From an uncultured Rhizobiaceae group bacterium (GTDB lineage: Bacteria; Pseudomonadota; Alphaproteobacteria; Rhizobiales; Rhizobiaceae): a stretch of 64,000 nucleotides of DNA. Positions 1 through 9,467 of the stretch are shown here, in pieces. The notes beneath the pieces are model-generated. The model did not search any database. It was not told where the DNA came from and was given only the letters and a program-made list of their open reading frames with translations. Position 1 is the stretch's first letter. The number at the start of each line of letters is the position of its first letter. The translations under genes and the position numbers were made by a program. The DNA is taken from positions 186,001-250,000 of the forward strand of contig CANMVS010000006.1 in the NCBI GenBank assembly GCA_947501445.1, given 5' to 3'.

Positions 1-96
1 GCCGACAAGAGCCATTGCCACGCCGAGGGGGACATGAAGAATTATGAGTATGAACATCGCCAGGCAGCCAATCACTGCCAGTGTAAGCGGATCCAT
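1..96 (-). CDS. TRAP transporter large permease (DctM family), N-terminal fragment
   Basis: Reading leftward from an ATG at 96, the frame stays open for 32 codons to the window edge and begins MDPLTLAVIGCLAMFILI, a hydrophobic start typical of the large (M) membrane subunit of tripartite ATP-independent periplasmic transporters. An AAAGGAA ribosome binding site lies about 7 bases upstream. It follows the small permease gene by 41 bases, so the two form one operon. The family role is the main ion-coupled permease for organic acids. Substrate unknown; the rest of the gene is outside the window. Confidence 0.8.
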   Translation of the reverse strand, partial: MDPLTLAVIGCLAMFILIILHVPLGVAMALVG

Positions 97-137
97 CAGA
101 TTTCCTTTCGAATGAGAAATGCATTGGCCCGCTATGC

Positions 138-674
138 TCAGGACCTGTAATCGTCGGCCTGTGGTGGCTCTGCTGTTCGTCCTCTGACGGCCAATCCAAT
201 ATCAACCAGCAATACGAAAACCTGAACGACCGCTGCCAGGCAGATACTGCCTGTCGCAAACCACCACCATGGCCAGACTGGCCAGGCCAGGACCCAGGTC
301 CGCTGTCCCGTGTCATACAGATCGGCGGCAAATGGAATGAATTGCCATGCCATCATCACGATGAATGCTGTGGTGCAAAGGCTTGCAAAGGCCTCGAGTA
401 TGAGGCGGCTTCTTCGCCCCAGAGCTGATCCCAGCACGTCAACCGAGATGCTTTGTTTGTTGGCCAGATTCAAAGGGATGCAGGCGGCGATTACGACCGC
501 CATGACAACCGAGCTGACATCATTGACGCCGTTGATGGGGTTGGAAAAGCCCCAACGCAGAACGACATCCAGTGTTGTTAGAATTGCCAAGACCAATAGT
601 CCTGCAAAACCGACAAGTGCCAGAATACGCGCCACAGAAAACAGGTGTTTGAATATTCTTTCTTCTCGCACCAT
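138..674 (-). CDS. TRAP transporter small permease (DctQ family)
   Basis: A 178-residue inner-membrane protein with four hydrophobic segments (roughly residues 8-30, 37-57, 76-98 and 122-146), the usual length and topology of the DctQ subunit that pairs with DctM. I start at the ATG at 674 because GGGGGAAA lies 7 bases before it; an upstream in-frame ATG at 701 has no such site. It is first in an operon with the large permease and divergent from an IclR-family gene; the GTTCACCAGGTGAAC palindrome between them suggests IclR control. A solute-binding subunit is not in the window and may lie to the left. Confidence 0.85.
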   Translation of the reverse strand: MVREERIFKHLFSVARILALVGFAGLLVLAILTTLDVVLRWGFSNPINGVNDVSSVVMAVVIAACIPLNLANKQSISVDVLGSALGRRSRLILEAFASLCTTAFIVMMAWQFIPFAADLYDTGQRTWVLAWPVWPWWWFATGSICLAAVVQVFVLLVDIGLAVRGRTAEPPQADDYRS

Positions 675-761
675 TGTGGATTTCCCCCTGTTCGCTGACA
701 CATGTCATAATGGGCAAATGTTGACCCCTACCCTGATTGATGCAACAAAGGCATGCCATGT

Positions 762-776
762 GTTCACCAGGTGAAC
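762..776. promoter_or_regulatory. Palindromic operator, GTTCACC-A-GGTGAAC
   Basis: A perfect 7-bp inverted repeat with a one-base spacer lies 23 bp before the IclR start (799) and about 90 bp before the divergent TRAP permease gene. The same GTTCAC-N3-GTGAAC core recurs at 3201-3221 before the beta-keto acid cleavage enzyme. The likely binder is the adjacent IclR protein; this is inference from position and symmetry. Confidence 0.6.
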
Positions 777-798
777 GCAATTGTGACTGGTAGGGATA

Positions 799-1578
799 AT
801 GACGTTCAAGAAAATCAGGGCTGTAGAACGAGGGCTGGATGTCCTCATGGCCGTCAATCAGAATAATGCCGCAAGTATTTCGGAATTAGCCGTCGCAACG
901 CGCATTCCACGTCCAACAATTTATCGCATACTTGAAACCCTGCAGGACCAGGGGTTCGTTACGCGAAGTTCAACCGGTGACTGCTGGCGCGCGACCCTCA
1001 AGACAAAGTCTCTGAGTTCAGGCTTTCGCGAGGAGGATTGGGTTGCACAACACGCCGTTCCTCATATGATTCGCCTCGGGAAAACGATCCTCTGGCCGCT
1101 TGATCTGGTGACGTTTCAAGATTTTGAGATGGTGGTTCGGGAGTCTACTCATAGCATCAGCCCATTCTCGATCGACCATGGAGTTGTTGGCCAAAGTCTG
1201 CCACTTTTGGAGACGTCCGGTGGCCGCTGCTACCTGGCATTTTGTAGCGATTCTGAACGCAAACTGATCCTTGACGGAATCAAAAAGACCAACCGCCTGA
1301 AATCAGGTTATCTGCAGAGCACAACTAATCTCAACTTCATGCTCGGCCAGATAAGGGAGCTTGGCATGGGGTTTAGAACAGAGGGATTTCGCAAACACAC
1401 GATGAGCTTATCCGCGCCTATCTGGGCAGAAGACCGGGTCATCGCCTGTCTCACGTTGATCTGGATTGCTTCTGCCATGTCGTTCGAAACAGCCTTGAAG
1501 GAACACTCTGCCAACCTGCTTGATTCAGCAGCACGGATTTCCGGGGAAATATCGTCACGTCAGGCGCAGCCAGGCTGA
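799..1578 (+). CDS. IclR-family transcriptional regulator
   Basis: A 259-residue protein with an N-terminal winged helix-turn-helix (about residues 5-65, containing IPRPTIYRILETL as recognition-helix region) and a C-terminal IclR effector-binding domain (about 80-250). The size matches the family. It is transcribed away from the TRAP permease operon and converges on the GST gene. Effectors of IclR proteins are commonly small carboxylic or aromatic acids; the effector here is unknown. The palindrome at 762-776 in its own promoter and the copy at 3201-3221 suggest that it controls itself, the TRAP operon and the BKACE-GST operon. Confidence 0.88.
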   Translation: MTFKKIRAVERGLDVLMAVNQNNAASISELAVATRIPRPTIYRILETLQDQGFVTRSSTGDCWRATLKTKSLSSGFREEDWVAQHAVPHMIRLGKTILWPLDLVTFQDFEMVVRESTHSISPFSIDHGVVGQSLPLLETSGGRCYLAFCSDSERKLILDGIKKTNRLKSGYLQSTTNLNFMLGQIRELGMGFRTEGFRKHTMSLSAPIWAEDRVIACLTLIWIASAMSFETALKEHSANLLDSAARISGEISSRQAQPG

Positions 1579-1612
1579 CGATCCGCCCCTATGCACTGAA
1601 GCCTCATTATGT

Positions 1613-2221
1613 TTATGGACTATCAAATGCACGGCGAACCGCCGGACGTCTGTGCATCCTGGCAAGAAAACTGGTCAGGTTTGGCGCGAGAGACAGCCCC
1701 TCTCTCTCAGCCCACCGTAAAACATAAAACAGCGCAGCATCGGCTATGCCGAAGTTTCCAAGCAGGTAGGGAGCATCGCCCAACATGCCTGATAGTTCCG
1801 CAAGACCCTTTTCAACCTCCAAATGCCCAAACCTGCGTAAATCACTGGTGCCCTGTTCGTTCAACTGAAATTTCTGAGGCACTTTTACCAGTGTAAACCC
1901 ACGCATGTGTACTGATCCGACAATGAAATCCAGCGCTTCAAGGGTCCTGCTTTGTGTTTCAAGCCTGTCAGGCCATAAACCCGCCGCCTCGAAGCGGCGC
2001 GCCAACCAATAGGCAATGGCTTGAAATTCCGTCAGAACAAGCCCGTCCTTACGCATCAGCGCCGGGACCTTCCCTTTGGGATTTATCGCAAGATAGGTCG
2101 GCTCACGCTGCATACCCTTTGTGACGTGTATGACTTCAACCTCATACTCCGCACCCACCTCTTCCAGAAGAAGCAAAATACCATCGGAACAACTTCCCGG
2201 GGAATGAAACAATGTAAGCAT
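1613..2221 (-). CDS. Glutathione S-transferase family protein
   Basis: A 202-residue cytosolic protein. The thioredoxin-like N-terminal domain starts MLTLFHSPGSCSDG, with Ser/Cys candidates for glutathione activation near residues 8-12, and carries the INPKGKVPAL segment with the conserved cis-proline; the helical C-terminal domain follows. I start at the ATG at 2221 because residues upstream in the open frame do not resemble the family. It begins 13 bp after the beta-keto acid cleavage gene stops, so the two are co-transcribed. Likely role: glutathione-dependent isomerisation or conjugation in the same catabolic route. Exact reaction unknown. Confidence 0.85.
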   Translation of the reverse strand: MLTLFHSPGSCSDGILLLLEEVGAEYEVEVIHVTKGMQREPTYLAINPKGKVPALMRKDGLVLTEFQAIAYWLARRFEAAGLWPDRLETQSRTLEALDFIVGSVHMRGFTLVKVPQKFQLNEQGTSDLRRFGHLEVEKGLAELSGMLGDAPYLLGNFGIADAALFYVLRWAEREGLSLAPNLTSFLARMHRRPAVRRAFDSP

Positions 2222-2234
2222 GACTTTAAAATTC

Positions 2235-3113
2235 CTAACAATTTGGCAAATCAAGCAGTTTGCGTGTATCAGCAGCGTTAAGCAGTTCAACACCAATATC
2301 TCCTGCCATTCGGGCCGCTTTTTGAACCATGGCGGCATTTGAGCCCGCTTTTACACCTTGTGCAAGGTATACAGCGTCCTCCATTCCTATTCTCAGGTTT
2401 CCGCCCGCAATCGCCGACTGGGCGACCATTGGAAACGCCCATCTGCCTGTTGCGAACCCGGTCCAGATTGCCTCATCCGGCAGTTGATTCCTCGCAAATA
2501 GAAGCGTTTCCGGCGAGGGTTGAAAACCGAAATTCACCCCCATCACAATTGAACACAATGGATCAGCAGGCAGCACGCCCTGTTTGATCAGATGATTGAG
2601 AATTGCAATGTCGCCGCTATCGAACAGTTCAATTTCCGGTCGCACACCTGCCCCGGTAATCAAATCGGCCATGGTTGAAATCGACTGAACCGTATTGATG
2701 ACAGCCTCGCTGCCAAAAATCATTGTGTTCAGATCCAGCGTTGCAATGTCAGGCCGAATGTTCAGGATATGCTCAACCCGGCGTTCGGGTCGAAGAAGGT
2801 TGGTTCGAGGCCCGGCGACGGCCGGATCTTCTTCAGAGGGGTGATACCTGCCGCCATTACCGGTCGTCAGATTGATAATCAGGTCAGATGATTCATTGCG
2901 GATGCGTTCCACAACGTCCCGATACAGGTTCGTTTCCATCGACGGCTCTTCAGTTTCCGGGTCGCGAACGTGGATGTGAACGATGGCGGCCCCAGCCTCT
3001 TCGGCCCTCAGGCAGTCATAGGCAATCTGGGTGGGCGTAATGGGTAGATTTTCATTTTGTTTGCGTGACGTGAAATTTCCCACAATCGCACAGGTTAAGA
3101 ATGCTCGTTTCAC
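2235..3113 (-). CDS. Beta-keto acid cleavage enzyme (BKACE/DUF849, 3-keto-5-aminohexanoate cleavage family)
   Basis: About 292 residues. BKACE enzymes are zinc TIM barrels that condense a beta-keto acid with acetyl-CoA, giving acetoacetate and a new acyl-CoA. Visible hallmarks are the metal-ligand motif HIHVRDPETEEPS, NLTTGNGG, RPEIELFDSGD and the closing GGNLRIGMED. Start choice: GTG at 3113 (MKRAFLTCAIVG) with GAGAGG 9 bases upstream; an open frame extends to an ATG at 3176 but without a ribosome binding site or family similarity. It is first in an operon with the GST, with the GTTCAC-N3-GTGAAC palindrome about 90 bp upstream. Substrate not predictable from sequence alone. Confidence 0.85.
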   Translation of the reverse strand: MKRAFLTCAIVGNFTSRKQNENLPITPTQIAYDCLRAEEAGAAIVHIHVRDPETEEPSMETNLYRDVVERIRNESSDLIINLTTGNGGRYHPSEEDPAVAGPRTNLLRPERRVEHILNIRPDIATLDLNTMIFGSEAVINTVQSISTMADLITGAGVRPEIELFDSGDIAILNHLIKQGVLPADPLCSIVMGVNFGFQPSPETLLFARNQLPDEAIWTGFATGRWAFPMVAQSAIAGGNLRIGMEDAVYLAQGVKAGSNAAMVQKAARMAGDIGVELLNAADTRKLLDLPNC

Positions 3114-3200
3114 TGCCACGTACCTCTCAGGACCGTTTCGCGTCTGACTTGAATGAACCGCGTAGACGAATTTCATTCACAGTTTTAGTCCGTAAGGGCC

Positions 3201-3221
3201 TTTGTTCACTCAGTGAACAAA
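3201..3221. promoter_or_regulatory. Palindromic operator, 10-bp arms around a single C
   Basis: TTTGTTCACT and AGTGAACAAA are perfect inverted copies around one C. The core GTTCAC-N3-GTGAAC equals that of 762-776. It lies upstream of the BKACE-GST operon, so the IclR protein encoded at 799 is the natural candidate to bind both sites. Confidence 0.65.
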
Positions 3222-3358
3222 TTGATGTAACCGCAAAGGGTGGCATCCCCCTTCCAAAATTTGAGCCAGCTTGTTTGTGATTGCATATTCATGCGGCGGT
3301 GAACCGCTGTTCGATACAGCACACGAGAAAGAGCCTAACCAGGGCAATCAGAGATCAG

Positions 3359-4789
3359 CTACTTCAATTTGGCTGAATGCCAGACGTTTTTGATGGTCAT
3401 GTAATTATCCAGTCCTTCAGAGCCACCTTCGCGGCCACAGCCACTTGATTTGACGCCGCCGAATGGTGTTTCCGGCATCGAAGCCTCGAGTGTGTTGATG
3501 GACAGATTGCCGACCTCAACCGCGTCCACCATACGGTCAATGTAATCTGCACGATTGGTAAAGGCATAACCGGCCAGACCATAGGGCACTGAATTTGCTT
3601 TTGAAATCGCTTCATCCAGGGACGTGATCCGGTTGATGATGGCAATGGGGCCAAATGGCTCTTCCTGCATGATCCGGGCATCGTCAGGCGCATTCACCAA
3701 TACCGTTGGCTCAAAAAAGTATCCCCTGTGGCCGTAGCGTGCGCCGCCTGTGGCAATATTCGTGCCCTTTGCCCGGGCGTCCTCGACCAATTCACTCAGG
3801 GCCGCTATCCGGCGCTCATTGGCAAGCGGGCCCATTTCCACCGCATCTTCCATGCCGTTGCCGACCACTGTTGCGGCAGCACGCGTCACAAAAGTCGACG
3901 TGAATTCATCAAATATGCGCTCATGCACAAAGAACCGGGTTGGCGACGTGCAAACCTGACCGGCATTGCGCATTTTACGGACCGCGCCCAGGGTTGCTGC
4001 CCTGGCAACATCCGTGTCTTCGCAAACGATCACCGGTGCATGGCCACCCAGTTCCATCAGCACTGATTTCATATGCTGCGAGGCCAACATCGTCAGCTGT
4101 CGTCCGACGGTCGTGGACCCGGTAAACGCCACCAGCCGCACCGGCTCCCGGGGGATGAGGTAGCTGGAAATTTCTTCTGGTTCGCCGAACACCAAATTCA
4201 AAACACCCGGAGGCAGGCCTGCATCTTCAAAGGTACGTGCGATGTGAATTGCACCTGCCGGTGTTTCTTCCGCTGCTTTCAATATGATGGAACATCCAGC
4301 CGCCAACGCTCCACCAATTTTGCGTGCGGGTTGGCTCATCGGGAAATTCCAGGGGGAAAATGCCGCCACAACGCCAATGGGTTGGCGGTGCACTGCAAAC
4401 TTGTTTCCAGCGGCCGCCGGGATAATCCGGCCATAGGTGCGCATGGCTTCACCCGCATCCCATTCAAAGAATTCAGCACCACGGATAACTTCGAGCCGGG
4501 CCTGTTTCAGCGGCTTGCCGTGTTCGAGTGTTATGGAATGGGCAATTTCTTCACACCGTTCACGCATCAGCGTTGCGGCGCGCAGGATCGTGTCAGCCCG
4601 GGCGCGCGGAGCGGTGCGGCTCCAGATATGAAAACCTCTTTCCGCCGCATTCAGCGCATCATCCAGGTCGTCTTTTGACGCACAGGGCAGCCGTCCAAGC
4701 TCTTCCTCTGTTGCCGGGTTTATCACCGGCATATCACGGTTGGTTTTGCGCCATTCGCCTGCGATAAAAAGCCTGAGCTCAGGATACAT
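3359..4789 (-). CDS. NAD(P)-dependent aldehyde dehydrogenase (succinate-semialdehyde dehydrogenase-like)
   Basis: A full-length 476-residue ALDH. Catalytic elements are in place: oxyanion Asn148 in SPWNFP, FTGSTTVGR of the cofactor-binding fold (about 222-230), general base Glu246 in MELGGH and nucleophile Cys280 in GQVCTSP. It oxidises an aldehyde to the acid in the cytosol. Best resemblance is to succinate-semialdehyde and related dehydrogenases, but beside a 3-hydroxyanthranilate dioxygenase an aminomuconate- or other semialdehyde substrate is equally possible. It lies downstream of the aspartate-dehydrogenase-like and LysR genes on the same strand, with its own 106-bp upstream region. Confidence 0.88.
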   Translation of the reverse strand: MYPELRLFIAGEWRKTNRDMPVINPATEEELGRLPCASKDDLDDALNAAERGFHIWSRTAPRARADTILRAATLMRERCEEIAHSITLEHGKPLKQARLEVIRGAEFFEWDAGEAMRTYGRIIPAAAGNKFAVHRQPIGVVAAFSPWNFPMSQPARKIGGALAAGCSIILKAAEETPAGAIHIARTFEDAGLPPGVLNLVFGEPEEISSYLIPREPVRLVAFTGSTTVGRQLTMLASQHMKSVLMELGGHAPVIVCEDTDVARAATLGAVRKMRNAGQVCTSPTRFFVHERIFDEFTSTFVTRAAATVVGNGMEDAVEMGPLANERRIAALSELVEDARAKGTNIATGGARYGHRGYFFEPTVLVNAPDDARIMQEEPFGPIAIINRITSLDEAISKANSVPYGLAGYAFTNRADYIDRMVDAVEVGNLSINTLEASMPETPFGGVKSSGCGREGGSEGLDNYMTIKNVWHSAKLK

Positions 4790-4841
4790 TGAATATGCGT
4801 CTCCTATTTTCGATAGCTACCAGATCACGCAAAGCTGCACA

Positions 4842-4888
4842 TCACTTCAAGTGAATTAGGCGAATACAGATATCAATTTGGCGAATAC
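4842..4888. promoter_or_regulatory. Candidate regulatory region before the aldehyde dehydrogenase
   Basis: The gap between LysR and ALDH holds a perfect palindrome TCACTT-C-AAGTGA (4842-4854) and two direct copies of GGCGAATAC (4859-4867 and 4880-4888) exactly 21 bp apart, i.e. on the same face of the helix. These suggest a separate regulated promoter for the ALDH gene. The binding protein is unknown. Confidence 0.4.
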
Positions 4889-4895
4889 CAGCGAC

Positions 4896-5840
4896 CTACC
4901 TTTGTTGCGCCGCCTCGTGCAAGGCCTGTCTGAACGCACGCCCGGCAGGAGACAGGCTGGTGTCATTACGATAGGAAATACCGATGGGTCCCTGTCCGAA
5001 GGGCACGACCCAGTCGAGTTGTGAAAGATAGCCGTTCCTGATGTCCTGAGCGATCACCTCAGCAGGCATCAATCCGATCAGGTCACGCGACTGTAACAGT
5101 GCTCTATTGGCAAGATAGGATACCGATTCAATGGCAAGCGGCGGCAGATATTGCTGTTCGCCAACAAAGAAGTGGTCAACCTGCCGCCTCAAGGTTGTCT
5201 CAAGCGGCGGCAGTATCCAGCCGTAGGGCTTGATTTGCTCAAATGATACCGACCGCTTGTCGGCCAGAGGATGCAGGTTGCCCACCGTGGCTATGATGCG
5301 ATCTTCAAACAGTTTTTCCTGTTTGATTTTATCACGATGCCGGTGTGACGGCAGTCGCCCGACGACCATGTCAATCTCACCGGACAATAGTGCAGGCATC
5401 AATACTTCATTGGTGCCTTCACTGATTTTGATCGCAACCTTCGGGCGCTCGGCCAGCAAGATATCAATAGCAGCTGGCAGCAAACCGGTTGAGGCGGCGA
5501 GCAATGTCCCCAACACCACACGGCCACTATTGCCTTCATTCAGGTCATCCAGTTCCTGAGCAGCGTTTGAGACCTGTGCGAAGATAAGTTTGCCATGACG
5601 GATCAGGGTTTCACCAAAGACCGTGGGGACAACCCCCCGATTGGTGCGGTTAAACAGTTTGACCTCAAAATCCAGTTCAAGGTCCTGGATCATCTTTGTG
5701 GCGGCAGGCTGGGAGATACAAAGTTCACGCGCTGCGTTCTGGATATTGCCGTGATTGCCAACAGCCACGAGCAATCGCAGTTGCCGAAGCTTCAGCCGGG
5801 TTAATGCACGATCAACAATGCGGGAATGGCGTGCAATCAT
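4896..5840 (-). CDS. LysR-family transcriptional regulator
   Basis: A 314-residue regulator: winged helix-turn-helix at about residues 15-75 (LRQLRLLVAVGNHGNIQNAA, then ISQPAATKMIQDLE) and a periplasmic-binding-protein-like effector domain to the C-terminus. The N-terminal style recalls the PcaQ/GbpR subgroup, which controls aromatic and sugar catabolism. It starts one base after the stop of the aspartate-dehydrogenase-like gene, so it is in that operon. The likely targets are its own operon and the divergent DHDPS-3HAO-TRAP operon, through the 6619-6784 region. Confidence 0.88.
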   Translation of the reverse strand: MIARHSRIVDRALTRLKLRQLRLLVAVGNHGNIQNAARELCISQPAATKMIQDLELDFEVKLFNRTNRGVVPTVFGETLIRHGKLIFAQVSNAAQELDDLNEGNSGRVVLGTLLAASTGLLPAAIDILLAERPKVAIKISEGTNEVLMPALLSGEIDMVVGRLPSHRHRDKIKQEKLFEDRIIATVGNLHPLADKRSVSFEQIKPYGWILPPLETTLRRQVDHFFVGEQQYLPPLAIESVSYLANRALLQSRDLIGLMPAEVIAQDIRNGYLSQLDWVVPFGQGPIGISYRNDTSLSPAGRAFRQALHEAAQQR

Positions 5841-5841
5841 A

Positions 5842-6618
5842 TCAGATCCCTATCGGCTGGATGGTTTGTTCCAGCTTGCTCAACACGCTCATCGCCGCAA
5901 GAGTGGAACTGCGCGGATTGTCCTGCATCGACTGCCCGCTGATTTGAAAGTGGAAGCTACCAAATTCGCCACTGGCTCTGATTTCATGGATGTTTTGTGT
6001 GATATCAGCATCGGCGATCAATTGAACCTGTGTGTCGTCAAAGCCTGCACCGGCGATAGCCACCGCTGCAGCGACATTCGCATTCCTGGGATAGGCCAAT
6101 GCCGCATCGCGGGCGGTGCCTTCAAAATGCGTCCTTGCACCGTGTGTCAGGGCTTCAAGGTCCAGTTGACGTTCCGCCGCTGAACCTTTCCACCCTTCCG
6201 GGGGTTTGCGCCCGATGTATGTGACACTATCCAGCCTTCCAATGCGGGCAGCCTGCAGGCAATCAAGTGCTCCAATGGCACCGCTTGCCAGGTGTAATCT
6301 GGATTTGCCCTGCCGCGCCGCCGTTTCAAGGGCATCATAAACCTGCCGATCTGCCAAAGCACCCAGCGAGACAGTGATCAGGTCGGTTCCGTTTGAAAGA
6401 ATATGGGGTCCGTAGGCCACCAGTGCCGAATGGCCCGCACAATCAATCATCACGTCCAGATCATCAGGCAAATCCTCAACTGATCCCACATGAAGCCCGG
6501 CGGGCCTGGCGGTACGTTCAGGCCGAAGCAGGATCGCTGCAATCGCATGCTCGCCTTTTTCAAGGGCGTCACGGACATAACGCGCAATTGTACCATTTCC
6601 AATCAAACCAATTTTCAT
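5842..6618 (-). CDS. L-aspartate dehydrogenase family protein (DUF108/NadX-like)
   Basis: About 258 residues. An N-terminal Rossmann fold starts MKIGLIGNGTIARYV; the C-terminal domain shows YPRNANVAAAVAIAG and the DNPRSSTLAAMSVL ending characteristic of the aspartate dehydrogenase family, which interconverts aspartate and iminoaspartate/oxaloacetate with NAD(P). Start chosen at the ATG at 6618, preceded by GGAAG at 5 bases; an ATG four codons upstream is possible. NadX feeds quinolinate synthesis, but here the enzyme sits among catabolic genes with LysR, so it may act on another amino acid or imine. First gene of the minus-strand operon, divergent from the DHDPS-family gene. Confidence 0.8.
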   Translation of the reverse strand: MKIGLIGNGTIARYVRDALEKGEHAIAAILLRPERTARPAGLHVGSVEDLPDDLDVMIDCAGHSALVAYGPHILSNGTDLITVSLGALADRQVYDALETAARQGKSRLHLASGAIGALDCLQAARIGRLDSVTYIGRKPPEGWKGSAAERQLDLEALTHGARTHFEGTARDAALAYPRNANVAAAVAIAGAGFDDTQVQLIADADITQNIHEIRASGEFGSFHFQISGQSMQDNPRSSTLAAMSVLSKLEQTIQPIGI

Positions 6619-6646
6619 AACCACTTCCATTGCCTGAAACCAGCCT

Positions 6647-6666
6647 AACCTAAATTGATTTTGGTT
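6647..6666. promoter_or_regulatory. Candidate LysR operator in the divergent promoter
   Basis: AACCTAAAT and ATTTTGGTT form an imperfect palindrome (8 of 9 pairs) around TG, located between the divergent aspartate-dehydrogenase-like and DHDPS-like genes. A tandem ACCAATTG-ACCAATTG lies at 6757-6772, just before the DHDPS-like start. A site in this place suits the LysR protein encoded at 4896. Confidence 0.4.
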
Positions 6667-6784
6667 TGATATAGTTTTTTTTGATAGCCAGTTTAACCGT
6701 TTTTCATTGGTCTTGGCGGCCTGTTGCGCCCTGTTAGGTTGTGTAATTACTGTCTCACCAATTGACCAATTGAAAGTACCGGCG

Positions 6785-7738
6785 ATGAAATATACCAGGC
6801 TCGACGCAAAGGCCTACGCACGTGAAAATATGAAGGGTATCTGGGCGGCGGCACTTAACCCTTTCAACGGTGACATGTCGCTTGATGAAAGCGGGCTCAG
6901 ATCAAACATTCGCCACTGGATTGATGATCTTGATATCCAGGGTTTGTTTGTCGCCGGCAAACAGGGTGAATTTTTCTCAATGAGCCTTGAAGAACGAAAG
7001 CGAAATTTCGAAATCGCGGTGGACGAATGCGATGGCAAAGCCGGCGTTATTGTCTCTGTATCGGACCAGAACATGAAGACCGCACTGGAGCTGGCGCATC
7101 ACGCGCAAAATTGCGGCGCCGACTACATTGTTGTTCACGCACCAGTGCTCAGCTTTGTGCATGATCGCGGCAAGGTTTTGTATCAGTACTACAAGGCATT
7201 TTGTGATGAACTTGATATTGGTATCGCCATGTGGAGCCACCCTGACAGTGGGTATCTGATGCAACCGGAAGAGTGTGCCCGTATTGCTCAGCTGCCCAAT
7301 ATTGTTGCGATCAAATATTCGGTTCCGCGCGAGATGTACGTAAAGCTCCACCATATGATCGGTGATGAGATCCACGTCTCGACATCAGCCGAAGAAGACT
7401 GGCTCGACAATATCGAGGAACTGGGTTGGAAACTCTACCTTTGTTCGTCTCCTCCGTATCAACTGCAAACCGTCAAAGACAAACGAATGCATGAATATAC
7501 GCAGCTCGCATTTGCCGGGAAATTTGATGCGGCACGCAAGGTGCGCGACAGCCTGAACCCAGTGCGCGAGGTGATGAAGAGGACCCGCCCCGCAGGCAAG
7601 CCACAGGCCTTTGGCAAGTATTGGCAGGAGTTGTTGGGTCAGGTTGGCGGGCGGGTACGCCCACCGATGCTGGAGCTGACAGAATCAGAGAAGACCATCA
7701 TTCGTGATGGGTTTGCATCATGTGGCCTGCGTGTGTGA
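6785..7738 (+). CDS. DHDPS/N-acetylneuraminate lyase superfamily aldolase, divergent active site
   Basis: About 317 residues folding as a DapA-type TIM barrel. The Schiff-base lysine is present (K177 in NIVAIKYS). The other catalytic positions differ from DapA: the GTTGE loop is GKQGE (58-62), the YNVP tyrosine position reads MWSHP (149-153), and the TPYY segment reads HAPVLSF. It is therefore very unlikely to make dihydrodipicolinate; a retro-aldol, hydratase-aldolase or lyase step on a catabolic intermediate is more plausible. Start chosen at the ATG at 6785; the open frame extends to 6707 with residues unlike the family. First gene of the plus-strand operon with 3HAO and TRAP genes. Confidence 0.8.
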   Translation: MKYTRLDAKAYARENMKGIWAAALNPFNGDMSLDESGLRSNIRHWIDDLDIQGLFVAGKQGEFFSMSLEERKRNFEIAVDECDGKAGVIVSVSDQNMKTALELAHHAQNCGADYIVVHAPVLSFVHDRGKVLYQYYKAFCDELDIGIAMWSHPDSGYLMQPEECARIAQLPNIVAIKYSVPREMYVKLHHMIGDEIHVSTSAEEDWLDNIEELGWKLYLCSSPPYQLQTVKDKRMHEYTQLAFAGKFDAARKVRDSLNPVREVMKRTRPAGKPQAFGKYWQELLGQVGGRVRPPMLELTESEKTIIRDGFASCGLRV

Positions 7739-7835
7739 GCGCTCGGTCGTGGCTCCAAATGATATAACTAAATCCGATACCTACTTACGGAAGAATTTGT
7801 TGTGGTTATAGGCAAAGCCACACAAGATTTCCTAA

Positions 7836-8393
<558 letters not shown>

Positions 8394-8415
8394 ACCACCT
8401 GGCACAACACAATAA

Positions 8416-9402
<987 letters not shown>

Positions 9403-9422
9403 AATTCATGACATGAAGTACC

Positions 9423-9451
9423 GGGGCGTGGCTCGAACCTGCGCCCCTTTT
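9423..9451 (+). terminator. Hairpin between dctP and dctQ
   Basis: GGGGCG (9423-9428) pairs with CGCCCC (9442-9447), followed by TTTT. In TRAP operons such a structure after the binding-protein gene usually acts as a partial terminator or mRNA 3' stabiliser, allowing more receptor than permease. Confidence 0.45.
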
Positions 9452-9467
9452 ACTTGAAGGAAGGGTT

